From the NCBI RefSeq assembly GCF_001570965.1, contig NZ_BCSR01000002.1, forward strand, positions 88,680-152,679: a stretch of 64,000 nucleotides of DNA, written 5' to 3'. The translations under genes were made by a program, and so were the position numbers. The DNA comes from Janibacter corallicola NBRC 107790. GTDB lineage: Bacteria; Actinomycetota; Actinomycetes; Actinomycetales; Dermatophilaceae. Below the pieces are notes generated by a model that saw nothing but the letters and a program-made list of their open reading frames with translations, had not been told where the DNA came from and did not search any database. Positions 11,318 through 22,132 of the stretch are shown here, piece by piece (the first letter of the stretch is position 1; every line of letters starts with the position of its first letter).

Positions 11318-12228
11318 GCGCCGGGACGCCGGCCGTGGCCTCCGCCGCCCGGCTGCTCTTCGTCCACGCCCACCCCGACGACGAGACGCTCGCGACGGGG
11401 GTGGCGCTGGCCCACCACGTCGCGGCCGGTGACGAGGTGCACGTGCTCACCTGCACCCTCGGTGAGCAGGGCGAGGTCATCCCGCCGGAGCTGGCCCACC
11501 TGGACGCCGACCACGAGGACACCCTCGGGGAGTACCGCCGGGACGAGCTGCGGGGCGCGATGGAGACGATCGGTGCCCACCACCGGGTCCTCGGGGAGGA
11601 CACCCGAGCCGGGGTCGCCTCGCGCTGGCGCGACTCCGGCATGGCCGGAACCCCCTCGGCCCGCGACCCGCGCGCGTGGGTGGGCTCCGACTCCGGGGAG
11701 GCCGTGGCGGCGGTCGGCGCGGTCATCGAGGAGATCGCGCCGCACGCCGTGCTCACCTACGACTCCCACGGCGGCTACGCCCATCCGGACCACATCCGCA
11801 CCCACGAGGTGACCCGGCGGGCCGTCGCCGCCGTGGCCGAAGGGAGCCGCCCCGCCCTCTACGGGGTGTTCACCCCGCGCTCCTGGGCGCAGGAGGACCG
11901 CGAGCGGATCGCGCAGCTGGAGAGCGAGGGCCACCTGGCGGGACTCGGCTGGAGCCTGCCGACGGGGAACTTCCCCCCTTCGGTCGTCGACGACGCGGTC
12001 GTCACCCACGAGGTCCGCGACGAGAGCGCCCGGGAGCGGCAGGTCGCCGCGCTGCGGCACCACCGCACCCAGGTCAGCCTCGGCCCGGAGCACACCTTCG
12101 CCCTCTCCAACGAGATCGCCGCGCTGCTGCCGGGGCGCGAGGGCTACGCGCTGCTCGACCCGGGCACCGGCGAGCCGCTGCCCGGCGCACCCCAGGGCGG
12201 CCGGGAGGCCCTGGTGGTGCGGCGATGA
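11314..12228 (+). CDS. mshB: MshB-like mycothiol biosynthesis deacetylase
   Basis: PIG-L/LmbE-superfamily zinc deacetylase, 304 residues. The zinc and catalytic motif AHPDDE is at residues 19-24 and the second ligand motif HPDH at 157-160. The conserved region [18 protein letters not shown] is characteristic of MshB. MshB deacetylates GlcNAc-inositol to GlcN-inositol, the second step of mycothiol synthesis; mycothiol is the main actinobacterial thiol. The GTG start overlaps the typA stop by four bases and sits 18 codons before the motif. Mycobacteria also keep mshB near typA, which supports orthology. A mycothiol-conjugate amidase is the main alternative. Confidence 0.88.
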
Positions 12229-12716
12229 GCCAGGACCTGGTGCCGACCACGCTGCGCAACGCGATGGCGCACTTCGCGAGCGGGGTGACGGTCGTGACGA
12301 CCCTCGCCGACGAGCACGACCACGCGATGACGGCGAACTCGCTGTGCTCGGTCTCCCTCGAGCCGCCGATGATGCTCGTGTGCGTCGGGACCGACAACAG
12401 CTGGCGGGACTCGGTCGGCGAGGCCGGGATCTGGGGTGTCTCGATCCTGCCGGCCTCGGGCCGGCCGGCGGCGACCTGGCTGAGCACCGGGGGCCGGCCG
12501 TTGCTGGGGCAGCTCGAGCGCATCCCGCACCACCGCGGCGAGCTCGGTGTCGCCCTCCTCGACGACGCGCTCGCGACCCTGGAGTGCCGCACCGCCGACA
12601 TGCACGAGGCCGGCGACCACACGATCGTCGTCGGTGAGGTCGTGGCCACCAGTGCCGACCCGCGGCGCGGTGACCCACTCATCTACTACCGAAGCCGCTA
12701 CACGGGCGTGGAGTGA
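12225..12716 (+). CDS. flavin reductase family protein
   Basis: FMN-binding split-barrel protein of 163 residues. The pattern AMAHFASGVTVVTT followed by AMTANSLCSVSLEPPMMLVCV is diagnostic of the flavin reductase-like domain (HpaC/NtaB type), as is the later WGVSILPA. Family knowledge: it reduces FMN or FAD with NAD(P)H and supplies reduced flavin to a partner monooxygenase. No partner monooxygenase is adjacent. The ATG overlaps the mshB stop by four bases, so it belongs to the typA-mshB transcription unit. Confidence 0.9.
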   Translation: MSQDLVPTTLRNAMAHFASGVTVVTTLADEHDHAMTANSLCSVSLEPPMMLVCVGTDNSWRDSVGEAGIWGVSILPASGRPAATWLSTGGRPLLGQLERIPHHRGELGVALLDDALATLECRTADMHEAGDHTIVVGEVVATSADPRRGDPLIYYRSRYTGVE

Positions 12717-12739
12717 CGATGACGCAACAGGGGGACACC

Positions 12740-14455
12740 ATGGACGACGGCCGCCGACGGGGCCGAGGCATCATCATCGGCCTCGTCCTCGTGCTGCTCG
12801 TCGCCGGCGCCTACGCCGCGACGGTGCTGTGGGCGGACGGCAAGCTGCCTTCGGACACCAGGATCGGGGGTGTGGCCGTCGGCGGGCTGTCCGAGGACGC
12901 GGCCCGGCAGCGGCTGGAGAACCGGCTCGGCGAGGAGGAGCACCGCTCGGTCACCGTGACGGCCGGCTCCAAGAAGGTCCGGCTGGACCCGGAGAAGGCG
13001 GGGCTCTCCTACGACTACGAGGCGTCCGTGGCCGGCCTGACCGGATTCAGCGCCAACCCTGTGGACCTCGTGGACCGGGTGGTGGGTGGCTCCGAGCGCC
13101 CCATCCGCACCGAGGTGGACCGGACGGCCCTCGATGCGGCGATCGGCAAGGCCGCCGCGAAGGTCGACCGCAAGCCCGTCGACGGCACCGTCACGCTCAA
13201 GGGGACCGACATCCGGCAGAGCAAGGCCAGGCCGGGCCGCTCGGTGGACCAGGAGGAGCTCGCCGAGCAGATCGAGGAGGACTGGCCGCAGGAGCGGACC
13301 TTCGCCGCCCCCACGGAGCAGGTCGAGGCCGACATCACCCAGTCCGAGGTCGAGGCCTTCGTGAGCGACGAGCTGGAGCCGCTGCTCTCCGGGCCGATCA
13401 CCGTCCACAGCACCGACCCCACGGCGAAGGGGGAGGCTGCCGAGATCTCCTTCCGGGTCGCGCCGAAGCAGCTGGCCGACGCCGTCTCAGTCCACTCCAC
13501 CAAGGGCGAGCTGCAGGCACGGATCAACGACAAAAAGCTCGTGGAGGCCGTCGAGGTGGCCGCCGAGGAGTCCGGTGAGTTCGTGCCCGCGCGGGACGCG
13601 AGCGTGACCTGGGAGGGCGAGGACGACTACCGGGTCCGGCCCTCGGCGAAGGGCTTCGGCCTGCAGACGAAGGGGATGGCAGGCACCGTCTCCGAGGCGA
13701 TGGCCCACCGGGGCGCGAAGGAGCGCACGGTCACCATCGACTCCCGGGTCACGACCGCGGACTTCACCACCGCGCAGGCCCGCAAGACCCTCCCGAAGGA
13801 GGAGATCTCCACCTTCACGACCCACCTGACCGACGACGCCGAGCGTACCGAGAACATCGACACCGCGGCCCGCCGCCTCGACGGCACCTACGTCAAGCCG
13901 GGGGAGACCTTCTCGCTGAACGCCCGGCTCGGTGAGCGCACCGCCGCCAAGGGCTACAACGCCGCGCCGGTCATCGAGAACGGCCGCCTCGTCGACGACT
14001 ACGGCGGCGGCATCTCGCAGCTGTCGACGACGCTCTTCAACGCGGTCTTCTTCTCCGGGGCGAAGATCGAGGAGTTCCACCCCCACTCCTGGTACATCTC
14101 GCGCTACCCGGAGGGGCGCGAGGCGACGATCTCCTGGCCCGAGGTCGACCAGAAGTTCACCAACGACACCGGTGCCGGCATCCTCATCAAGGCCCACGTC
14201 GAGGGCGACGACGTCACCGTGACCTTCCACGGGCGGGCGCCCTACGACGACGTCAGGGCCGACATGGGGGAACGGCGCAACATCACCGAACCGGAGCGCA
14301 TCGTCGATGACTCCGCCGACTGCGTGAGCCAGTCACCGACGCCGGGCTTCGACATCACCGTCAAGCGGCAGTTCATCAACGACGGCAAGGTCGTGAAGAC
14401 CTCCGACTTCTTCACCCACTACGTCCCCGAGGACGAGGTCGTCTGCACCGGCTGA
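12740..14455 (+). CDS. membrane-anchored VanW family protein
   Basis: About 571 residues. After a short basic N-terminus a single membrane segment (GIIIGLVLVLLVAGAYAATVLW) anchors the protein outside the cell. The ectodomain has two repeats resembling peptidoglycan-binding-4/YoaR domains (about 40-330) and a C-terminal VanW domain (about 385-500) with YVKPGETFSLNARLGER, YGGGISQLSTTLFNAVFFSG and HPHSWYISRYPEGREATISW. Function is uncharacterised; the family is linked to cell-wall processes and vancomycin-resistance loci. The ATG was chosen for its upstream AGGGGGA; an ATG at 12719 or GTG at 12713 would add 7 or 9 residues. Confidence 0.88.
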   Translation: MDDGRRRGRGIIIGLVLVLLVAGAYAATVLWADGKLPSDTRIGGVAVGGLSEDAARQRLENRLGEEEHRSVTVTAGSKKVRLDPEKAGLSYDYEASVAGLTGFSANPVDLVDRVVGGSERPIRTEVDRTALDAAIGKAAAKVDRKPVDGTVTLKGTDIRQSKARPGRSVDQEELAEQIEEDWPQERTFAAPTEQVEADITQSEVEAFVSDELEPLLSGPITVHSTDPTAKGEAAEISFRVAPKQLADAVSVHSTKGELQARINDKKLVEAVEVAAEESGEFVPARDASVTWEGEDDYRVRPSAKGFGLQTKGMAGTVSEAMAHRGAKERTVTIDSRVTTADFTTAQARKTLPKEEISTFTTHLTDDAERTENIDTAARRLDGTYVKPGETFSLNARLGERTAAKGYNAAPVIENGRLVDDYGGGISQLSTTLFNAVFFSGAKIEEFHPHSWYISRYPEGREATISWPEVDQKFTNDTGAGILIKAHVEGDDVTVTFHGRAPYDDVRADMGERRNITEPERIVDDSADCVSQSPTPGFDITVKRQFINDGKVVKTSDFFTHYVPEDEVVCTG

Positions 14456-14459
14456 GCGG

Positions 14460-15458
14460 TCACCGCGGCGGGCGCAGGTAGGCGTACTCGTGGTGGACCT
14501 CCATGCCCAGCGCCGTGTACAGGCTCCGCGCCGGGGCATTGTCCCGCTCCACCTGGAGGTAGACCAGATCGGTCCCCGCGGCCTGGATCGCTAGGGCCGC
14601 CTCGCGGGTGAGCCAGCGACCGATGCCCTCCCTGCGGCGCTCCGGCGCCACGTGCAGGCCGAAGACGCCGGCCCAGGCGTCGTCCATCGCCACGCGCACG
14701 ACGCCGACCACGCCCCCTTCGTCGTCGTGGGCGGTGAGGAAGACCTGCCGGCGGGGGATCGTGAGCACGCGGCGGGCGGTCCCGAGGTGCTCCTGCAGCC
14801 GCGGCCCGCAGCCGCGCAGCCAGTCCTCGTCGGGGGTGGGGGAGGTGGCGAGCCGCAGGCCCGGCGGCTGCCCGCCGGCCACGACGAGGTCGCTCACCCG
14901 GCCGGTGAGCACGTCGACCGGCGGGCTCTCGACGAAGCCCCGGTCGAGCAGCAGCTCGCCGAGCGGGTCCTCGGCGGCGCCCGCCCCGGTCGGCCGGGGC
15001 AGCATGAAGAGGGCGGGTGCCTCGCGGTCGGCGTACCAGTGCTCGACCGCGGCGACGGCCTCCTCGAGCGGGAGCCCCGGTTCGCCGACCGTGAGCACGG
15101 AGTTGGACCGGCCGGTCCACCTCCCGGCAGAGCGCAGCAGCCAGCCGTGGTACTCCTCGCCGAGCCACTCCTGCTCGATCCCCGGCTGCCCCTTGGTCAT
15201 GATGCGCTGCAGGTCGCCGATGCCGACGGCACGGTGGGGCGCACCCCGACGCGCCGGCCGTGGCGGGACCACCCGGGCGGCGACGAGGTCGGCCCGGGCC
15301 ACCTGCACCCGTCCCCGACGGGTCTCGACCCACAGGTGGGTCTCGTCGGCGTCGACCAGCTGGCCGGTCACGTCCGTCATCGAGTACTCGGGGGTCACCT
15401 CCTCCGGCGCCAACCGCCGACGGAGGGAGACGCGGGAGCCGATGGGGAGGTCGTCCAT
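14460..15458 (-). CDS. GNAT family N-acetyltransferase
   Basis: 332 residues, in two parts. Residues 1-75 form a small beta-rich domain with a conserved start (MDDLPIGSRVSLRRRL) that binds an unknown ligand. The C-terminal third is a GNAT fold: acetyl-CoA loop VAPERRREGIGRWLTREA and the terminal ARSLYTALGMEVHHEYAYL. This two-part architecture, with a first domain about transport/ribosomal-type beta barrels, is frequent in actinobacterial GNAT proteins annotated near ferredoxin fdxA. Substrate unknown. It is divergent from the ferredoxin gene, and its C-terminus lies four bases from the VanW gene stop (convergent). Confidence 0.82.
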   Translation of the reverse strand: MDDLPIGSRVSLRRRLAPEEVTPEYSMTDVTGQLVDADETHLWVETRRGRVQVARADLVAARVVPPRPARRGAPHRAVGIGDLQRIMTKGQPGIEQEWLGEEYHGWLLRSAGRWTGRSNSVLTVGEPGLPLEEAVAAVEHWYADREAPALFMLPRPTGAGAAEDPLGELLLDRGFVESPPVDVLTGRVSDLVVAGGQPPGLRLATSPTPDEDWLRGCGPRLQEHLGTARRVLTIPRRQVFLTAHDDEGGVVGVVRVAMDDAWAGVFGLHVAPERRREGIGRWLTREAALAIQAAGTDLVYLQVERDNAPARSLYTALGMEVHHEYAYLRPPR

Positions 15459-15603
15459 GGACACACATTGTGCCGCCGGGGTCCTGCACGTCCCGACGGC
15501 CCCGCGGGGCCCCCGTCTCCCGGCGCGGCGCCCGGCATACGATGATCCCAGTGATGCGTCCCAGGACCGGGGACGCATGCCCGCCCCGAGAAGGAAAGGT
15601 CAC

Positions 15604-15930
15604 ATGACCTACGTCATCGCGCAGCCCTGTGTGGACCTCAAGGACAAGGCCTGCATCGAGGAATGTCCCGTCGACTGCATCTACGAGGGCAAGCGCAGTC
15701 TCTACATCCACCCCGACGAGTGCGTGGACTGCGGTGCCTGCGAGCCGGTCTGCCCCGTCGAGGCGATCTACTACGAGGACGACACGCCCGAGGAGTGGGC
15801 CGACTACTACAAGGCCAACGTCGAGTTCTTCGACGACCTCGGCAGCCCGGGCGGCGCCGCCAAGCTCGGCATGATCGAGAAGGACCACCCGATCATCGCG
15901 GCGCTGCCCCCGCAGGAGCACGACGAATGA
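15604..15930 (+). CDS. fdxA: 7Fe ferredoxin (FdxA/FdxC type)
   Basis: A 108-residue ferredoxin. Cysteines at 9, 17, 21 and 25 (PCVDLKDKACIEECPVDC) and the second set in CVDCGACEPVCP bind one 3Fe-4S and one 4Fe-4S cluster. The start has AAGGAAAGG upstream. Family knowledge: this is the housekeeping actinobacterial electron carrier for P450s and other oxygenases, in the cytosol. It precedes dapC, the same order as fdxC and its neighbour in mycobacteria. A close paralogue occurs at 53852 in the benzoate cluster. Confidence 0.95.
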   Translation: MTYVIAQPCVDLKDKACIEECPVDCIYEGKRSLYIHPDECVDCGACEPVCPVEAIYYEDDTPEEWADYYKANVEFFDDLGSPGGAAKLGMIEKDHPIIAALPPQEHDE

Positions 15931-15948
15931 TCCTCCGGGAGGCCACCC

Positions 15949-17103
15949 GTGCTGTCCCTGCCTGACTTCCCGTGGGACTCGCTCGCCGCCGCCAAGGAGC
16001 GGGCGGGTGCCTACACCTCCGCGGACCCCGCGCTCGGGGAGGGCATCGTCGACCTGTCCGTCGGCACGCCCGCCGACCCGACGCCCGCGGTGGTCCGGGA
16101 GGCGCTCGCCGAGGCCTCGGACGCGCCCGGCTACCCGCAGACAGCGGGGACGCCCGACCTGCGTGAGGCGGTCGTCGACTGGTTCGCCCGCCGACGCGGC
16201 GTCCCCGACCTCGACCCGGCCGGGGTGCTGCCGACGATCGGCTCCAAGGAGCTCGTCGCGTGGCTGCCCACGCTGCTCGGTCTGGGCGCCGGCGACGTCG
16301 TCGGCCTGCCGCGTGTGGCCTATCCGACCTACGACGTCGGTGCGCGACTGGCGGGAGCCACCCCCTTCGCGGCCGATGCGACGACCGCCTTCGGCCCGAC
16401 GACCCCGTCCAGCGCGCCGAAGCTGCTGTGGCTCAACAGCCCCGGCAACCCCACCGGCAAGGTGCTCGGCGTGGAGCACCTCGCCAAGGTGGTCGCCTGG
16501 GCACGTGGGCGTGGCGTGCTCGTCGCCTCGGACGAGTGCTACGCCGAGCTGGACTGGCGCTCCGAGGAGGAGCGCGGTGAGTCCTACGAGCAGCTGCCCA
16601 CGACGCCGAGCCTGCTGGACCCGCGGGTCACGGGCGGCTCCCACGAGGGGCTGCTCGCCGTCTACTCCACGTCGAAGCAGTCCAACCTCGCCGGCTACCG
16701 CGCGGCCTTCGTCGCCGGCGACCCGGCCCTCGTGGGGCGGCTGCTCGAGGTGCGCAAGCACGCCGGGATGATCGTGCCGTGGCCGGTGCAGCGCGCGCTG
16801 CTGGCCGCCCTCGGCGACGAGGGCCACGTGGCCGAGCAGAAGGCGGTCTACCGGGCCCGCCGCGAGCTGCTCGCCCCGGCGCTGGAGGCCTTCGGGATGC
16901 GGATCGAGGACTCCGAGGCGGGCCTCTACCTGTGGGCCACCGCCGACGAACCGTGCCGGAGCACGGTGGATCGGCTGGCCGAGCGGGGGATCCTCGTCGC
17001 ACCCGGCGAGTTCTACGGTCCCCGCGGCGCCCGGCACGTGCGCGTGGCCCTCACGGCCACCGACGAGCGGGTGGCGAAGGGGGCGGCGCGCCTGCGCGCG
17101 TGA
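15949..17103 (+). CDS. dapC: succinyldiaminopimelate transaminase DapC
   Basis: Class I/II PLP-dependent aminotransferase, 384 residues. The cofactor lysine is Lys243 in YSTSKQSNLAGYR, and the phosphate/cofactor region includes LNSPGNPTG (162-170) and SDECYAEL. Family knowledge: converts N-succinyl-2-amino-6-ketopimelate and glutamate to N-succinyl-LL-diaminopimelate in lysine and peptidoglycan synthesis. The GTG start has GGAGG six bases upstream (15938-15942). Linkage with dapD and dapE within 6 kb supports this function over other aspartate-type aminotransferases. Confidence 0.9.
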   Translation: MLSLPDFPWDSLAAAKERAGAYTSADPALGEGIVDLSVGTPADPTPAVVREALAEASDAPGYPQTAGTPDLREAVVDWFARRRGVPDLDPAGVLPTIGSKELVAWLPTLLGLGAGDVVGLPRVAYPTYDVGARLAGATPFAADATTAFGPTTPSSAPKLLWLNSPGNPTGKVLGVEHLAKVVAWARGRGVLVASDECYAELDWRSEEERGESYEQLPTTPSLLDPRVTGGSHEGLLAVYSTSKQSNLAGYRAAFVAGDPALVGRLLEVRKHAGMIVPWPVQRALLAALGDEGHVAEQKAVYRARRELLAPALEAFGMRIEDSEAGLYLWATADEPCRSTVDRLAERGILVAPGEFYGPRGARHVRVALTATDERVAKGAARLRA

Positions 17104-17249
17104 CCCGGCCGCCGTCGGACGTCACCCGCTTCCGGGCACGGACCCGGTGTGGTGACGCAGCACACGGCTGGGGTATTTTCGACGGTAGATCCGAATGCCC
17201 GAGGTCACCACCTCCGCGGCACGGCACCGAACGAAGGGTTTGATACCGC

Positions 17250-18533
<1,284 letters not shown>

Positions 18534-18539
18534 GCGGGA

Positions 18540-18556
18540 GCTGAGGCACCCTCAGC
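18540..18556. terminator. short hairpin at the gltA convergent junction
   Basis: Seven-bp stem GCTGAGG/CCTCAGC with a 3-base loop, seven bases after gltA and overlapping the stop codon of the convergent gene. It has no T-run. A weak bidirectional terminator at best. Confidence 0.35.
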
Positions 18557-19424
18557 GGTGCAGCGTGATGACGACCCGGCCCGATGGGGCCGGGTCGTCC
18601 GCGTCTGCCCAGGACATCGGGTCACCGCCCCCGCGGGACCAGGTGCGGCCCCCGACCGTCACCGACGTGATGCTGCGGGCCTCGGCCTGCGCGACGGCCC
18701 AGGCGCCGACGGCCCACGCGTGACGCTCGTCGGAGGCGGTCACCTCGACGGTGTCGCCCGAGATGCTCGCCCGCTGACCGGTCTGCTCCCGCAGGGCTGC
18801 GACCAGCAGGTCCGGCCGGCCGGGCTCGCTCGGTGCGTCGAGGCGACAGGCCATGCCGGCGGGGGAGTGGCCGGCCACGACCGAGGCGATGGTGCGCCCT
18901 TCGTGCTCGTGGTCGGCATAGGCCTCCGGGTAGGCGCTGCGCTGCACCCGCTGGGCGATCTCGGTGACGCGCATGTCCTGCCAGCCGTCGATCGCGGTGA
19001 GCTCGTCGTAGAAGGCGTTGGTCGCGTAGACCGGGTCCTGGAGCTGCTCGACGCTGCCCCAGCCCTGGCTCGGGCGCTGCTGGAAGAGGCCCACGGAGTC
19101 GCGGTCGCCGTAGGTGAGATTGCGCAGCTTCGACTCCTGGATCGCCGTGGCGACGGCGATGCTGCCGGCCCGTGCGGGCAGGTCACGCCGCATCCCGAGC
19201 GCGACGATGGTGCTGGCGTGGTTCATCTGGTCGGGCGTGAAGCTCACGTCCTCGCCGAGGGCGGTGGCGCGGCACTCCTCGCCGCCGACGAGGAAGCGCA
19301 GCCGGTCCCGTTCGGTCCATGCCCAGGTGCCGCCGGCGACGAGGCCGAGCGCCACGACTCCCGCGACGACCCGTGGCCACGGCGACCGTGGTCGGGCGTC
19401 GCCGGCCCGGTCGTGCTCGGTCAC
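18552..19424 (-). CDS. membrane-anchored lytic-transglycosylase-like protein
   Basis: About 290 residues. One N-terminal membrane segment (VVAGVVALGLVAGGTWAW) is followed by an extracytoplasmic domain. The core IQESKLRNLTYGDRDSVGLFQQRPSQGWG resembles the glutamate-containing helix and GLFQ motif of soluble lytic transglycosylase/lysozyme folds, so the E in IQES is a candidate catalytic residue. The C-terminal 100 residues are a separate small domain. Homologues in actinobacteria are often called hypothetical or heavy-metal transporter, which the sequence does not support. The GTG start lies just after the dapD stop, suggesting co-transcription with dapD. Confidence 0.75.
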   Translation of the reverse strand: MTEHDRAGDARPRSPWPRVVAGVVALGLVAGGTWAWTERDRLRFLVGGEECRATALGEDVSFTPDQMNHASTIVALGMRRDLPARAGSIAVATAIQESKLRNLTYGDRDSVGLFQQRPSQGWGSVEQLQDPVYATNAFYDELTAIDGWQDMRVTEIAQRVQRSAYPEAYADHEHEGRTIASVVAGHSPAGMACRLDAPSEPGRPDLLVAALREQTGQRASISGDTVEVTASDERHAWAVGAWAVAQAEARSITSVTVGGRTWSRGGGDPMSWADADDPAPSGRVVITLHR

Positions 19425-19425
19425 C

Positions 19426-20361
19426 TCAGGTGTTGGTGTGCAGGGCGTCGTTGAGCGCGATGCCCTGACCATCGCGGTCGCGCGCCTCGACACCGCCGGT
19501 GAGCGAGTTGCGGATGAAGAGCAGCGAGTCCCGCCCGGAGAGCTCGGCCGCCTTGACGATCGAGCCGTCCGGCAGCCCGACCTTGGTGCCGGCGGTGACG
19601 TACAGGCCGGCCTCGACGATGCAGTCGTCGCCGAGGGCGATGCCGATGCCCGCCTCCGCGCCGATGAGGCAGCGGCGGCCGATGGCGACCCGCTGGGTGC
19701 CGCCGCCGGAGAGGGTGCCCATGGTGGAGGCGCCGCCGCCGATGTCGGAGCCGTCGCCGACGACGACGCCCTGGCTGATGCGGCCCTCGACCATGGAGGT
19801 GCCGAGCGTGCCGGCGTTGAAGTTCACGAAGCCCTCGTGCATGACGGTGGTGCCTTCGGAGAGGTGCGCGCCGAGGCGGACCCGGTCCGCGTCGCCGATG
19901 CGCACCCCGGAGGGGATGACGTAGTCCGTCATCCGGGGGAACTTGTCGATGCTGGTCACCTGCACCGAGCCGCGGGCGCGCAGCCGGGCGCGGGTGGCCT
20001 CGAAGCCGTCGACGGCACACGGGCCGTGGTTGGTCCACACGACGTTGCTCAGCTGGCCGAAGAGGCCCTCGAGGTTGATGCTGTTGGGCTCGACGAGCCG
20101 GTGGGAGAGCAGGTGCAGCCGCAGGTAGCCGTCCGAGGCGCCCTGCGGGGCCGCGTCGAGGTCGATGCCCACGGTGACGACCTCGACGCGCACACGGCGC
20201 GCCTCGTCCTCGCCGGTCAGGGCCTGCAGCTCCTTCGGGGGAGCGGCATCCTGCGGTGCCTCGCCGAGTGCGGGCTCGGGGTACCAGGTGTCCAGCACGG
20301 ACCCCTCGGTCGTCACGGTGGCCAGTCCATGGGCCCAGGCGGAGCGCGTGGTGGTGGTCAT
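19426..20361 (-). CDS. dapD: tetrahydrodipicolinate N-succinyltransferase DapD (actinobacterial type)
   Basis: A 311-residue enzyme with a left-handed beta-helix. The hexapeptide-repeat part (about 150-270) includes [20 protein letters not shown] and [25 protein letters not shown]. The N-terminal domain resembles the Mycobacterium enzyme rather than the E. coli one. It succinylates tetrahydrodipicolinate in the succinylase branch of lysine/diaminopimelate synthesis, in the cytosol. It is divergent from dapE; the 690 bases between hold one small gene. Confidence 0.94.
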   Translation of the reverse strand: MTTTTRSAWAHGLATVTTEGSVLDTWYPEPALGEAPQDAAPPKELQALTGEDEARRVRVEVVTVGIDLDAAPQGASDGYLRLHLLSHRLVEPNSINLEGLFGQLSNVVWTNHGPCAVDGFEATRARLRARGSVQVTSIDKFPRMTDYVIPSGVRIGDADRVRLGAHLSEGTTVMHEGFVNFNAGTLGTSMVEGRISQGVVVGDGSDIGGGASTMGTLSGGGTQRVAIGRRCLIGAEAGIGIALGDDCIVEAGLYVTAGTKVGLPDGSIVKAAELSGRDSLLFIRNSLTGGVEARDRDGQGIALNDALHTNT

Positions 20362-20426
20362 GGGGTGATCCTACGAAACCTCGTGGGGTGGGGCGTGCCG
20401 CCAGGTCCACTCCGCCTCGTTGCCGT

Positions 20427-20801
20427 TCATCCGCCGGTCCAGGAGCGAGTGCCGGGTGACCTGCCCGTAGGGCGTCGGGCGCCGTCCCGGGCGATGAGCT
20501 CGGTGGCGTCAGCCGGGGCGAGGGGCACGATGGCCAGCCGGGTCCGCGCCGCACGCAGCTCTGCTGTCTTGGTGGGTGAGGTCCGCCCGGGCAGCGGTGG
20601 GCCACCCGTCGAGCGCCCCGGTGGCACCTCCGGCCACAGCAGGCAGTCCAGGCAGTCCTCGCAGCCGCCCGGCCCCAGTGCGTCGCAGCGCTCGCAGGGC
20701 ATGGGGCAGACGACGCCCTCGCCCCTGTCCCCGACCTGTCCGCTCGCCTCCGCGTCCACGACCCGATCGGTGGGCTCCGGGTCGTCCGTGTGGTCCGCCA
20801 T
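20427..20801 (-). CDS. small cysteine-cluster hypothetical protein
   Basis: A 124-residue protein that I do not recognise. Its one clear feature is a cluster of seven cysteines at about residues 32-56 (CPMPCERC, GGCEDCLDCLLW), patterned like a metal-binding knuckle. The N-terminal part is acidic and the C-terminal part Pro/Arg-rich. The ATG has a good upstream site (AAAGGATGGA). The frame, start signal and cysteine spacing argue for a real gene. It lies between dapD (same strand) and dapE (opposite strand). Zinc binding is inferred. Confidence 0.6.
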   Translation of the reverse strand: MADHTDDPEPTDRVVDAEASGQVGDRGEGVVCPMPCERCDALGPGGCEDCLDCLLWPEVPPGRSTGGPPLPGRTSPTKTAELRAARTRLAIVPLAPADATELIARDGARRPTGRSPGTRSWTGG

Positions 20802-21049
20802 GCTCCATCCTTTGGGCGGCCACGGGGGAGGTGGGCCACCTGCGTCAGTCCTGTGGACGGGGCGGGTCGTGGTCCGGTGGTTGGGGACGGCGAGCACGTG
20901 CCGCCGCGCGGGCCCCCTTCGCCTACCGGCTGCTCGCTCATCACTCGTGGTCTGTCACGCAGAGGCATCGCATGACGGGCCGTAGGGAGCTGAAGGGCCC
21001 CTGCCTGGGGTCCCACCCGGGTGCCGGGGTCAGGTTCTAGGGTGGCGCC

Positions 21050-22123
21050 ATGCCGACCCTGGACCTGAGTGCGGACGTCGTGAGCCTGACCCAGCAGCTG
21101 TGCGACATCGAGTCGGTCAGCCGGGACGAGGGGGCGATCGCCGACGCCGTCGAGGCCGCGCTGACCCCGCTGGAGCACCTGCGCCTGACCCGGCGGGGCA
21201 ACACGATCGTCGCCCGCACCGATCTCGGTCGTGAGGAGCGGGTCGTCCTCGCCGGACACCTCGACACCGTGCCGCTCACCGACCCGCCGAACCTGCCGGT
21301 GCGCCGCGAGCGGGTGGGAGGCGCCGAGGTGCTCTACGGGCGCGGGACGGTCGACATGAAGGGCGGTGTCGCGGTCGCGCTCAAGGCGGCGTTGCTGCCG
21401 GCACCGAGCCGGGACCTGACCTTCCTCTTCTACGAGGCGGAGGAGATCGACGAGAAGTACAACGGTCTGGCGCTGCTGGCCGAGTCCGACCCCGGCCTGC
21501 TCGAGGCCGACTTCGCGGTGCTGATGGAGCCGACCGCCGCCGCGATCGAGGGTGGCTGCAAGGGCACCATGCGCGTCGAGGTCGAGCTCACGGGCATCGC
21601 GGCGCACTCCGCGCGGCCGTGGAACGGGCACAACGCCATCCACGACGCCCACGAGGTTCTCGCCGCGCTCGCCGAGCACACCGAGCAGACGGTCACCGTC
21701 GACGGCCTCGACTACCACGAGGCCCTCCAGGCGGTGGGGATCAACGGTGGCATCGCCGGCAACGTCATCCCCGACCGTTGCACCGTCCTGATCAACTACC
21801 GCTTCGCCCCCGACAAGGACGCCGACGAGGCCCTCGCCTACGTCCAGTCGGTGCTGCCCGGTCGCCGGCTGCGCATCACCGACCTCGCCGAGGGCGCCCG
21901 CCCCGGACTCGACCGTCCAGCGGCCCGCTCCTTCCTCGAGGCGCTGGACGTCCCGGTCGGCCCCAAGGAGGGCTGGACCGACGTCGCGCGTTTCGCCACG
22001 CTGGGGATCCCGGCCGTCAACTTCGGCCCCGGCGACCCCAACCTGGCCCACCACGACGAGGAGCGCTGCCCGGTCGAGCAGATCGAGACCGCCGAGACCG
22101 CCGTCCTCAGATGGCTCACGTAG
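21050..22123 (+). CDS. dapE: succinyl-diaminopimelate desuccinylase DapE
   Basis: M20 family metallohydrolase, 357 residues. Metal-ligand motifs are GHLDTVP (His and Asp) and GRGTVDMKGG; the general-base glutamates are in FYEAEEIDEKYNG. The dimerisation domain spans about 175-285. It releases succinate from N-succinyl-LL-diaminopimelate, completing the succinylase branch with DapD and DapC in this window. The downstream LOG gene starts nine bases after the stop, as in mycobacteria. Confidence 0.94.
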   Translation: MPTLDLSADVVSLTQQLCDIESVSRDEGAIADAVEAALTPLEHLRLTRRGNTIVARTDLGREERVVLAGHLDTVPLTDPPNLPVRRERVGGAEVLYGRGTVDMKGGVAVALKAALLPAPSRDLTFLFYEAEEIDEKYNGLALLAESDPGLLEADFAVLMEPTAAAIEGGCKGTMRVEVELTGIAAHSARPWNGHNAIHDAHEVLAALAEHTEQTVTVDGLDYHEALQAVGINGGIAGNVIPDRCTVLINYRFAPDKDADEALAYVQSVLPGRRLRITDLAEGARPGLDRPAARSFLEALDVPVGPKEGWTDVARFATLGIPAVNFGPGDPNLAHHDEERCPVEQIETAETAVLRWLT

Positions 22124-22132
22124 GGTCAACAC

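Noticed and set aside
18552..19424. Heavy-metal transporter, a name often given to such proteins
   Set aside because: One membrane segment and a lysozyme-like QES...GLFQQRPSQGWG core do not fit a transporter.
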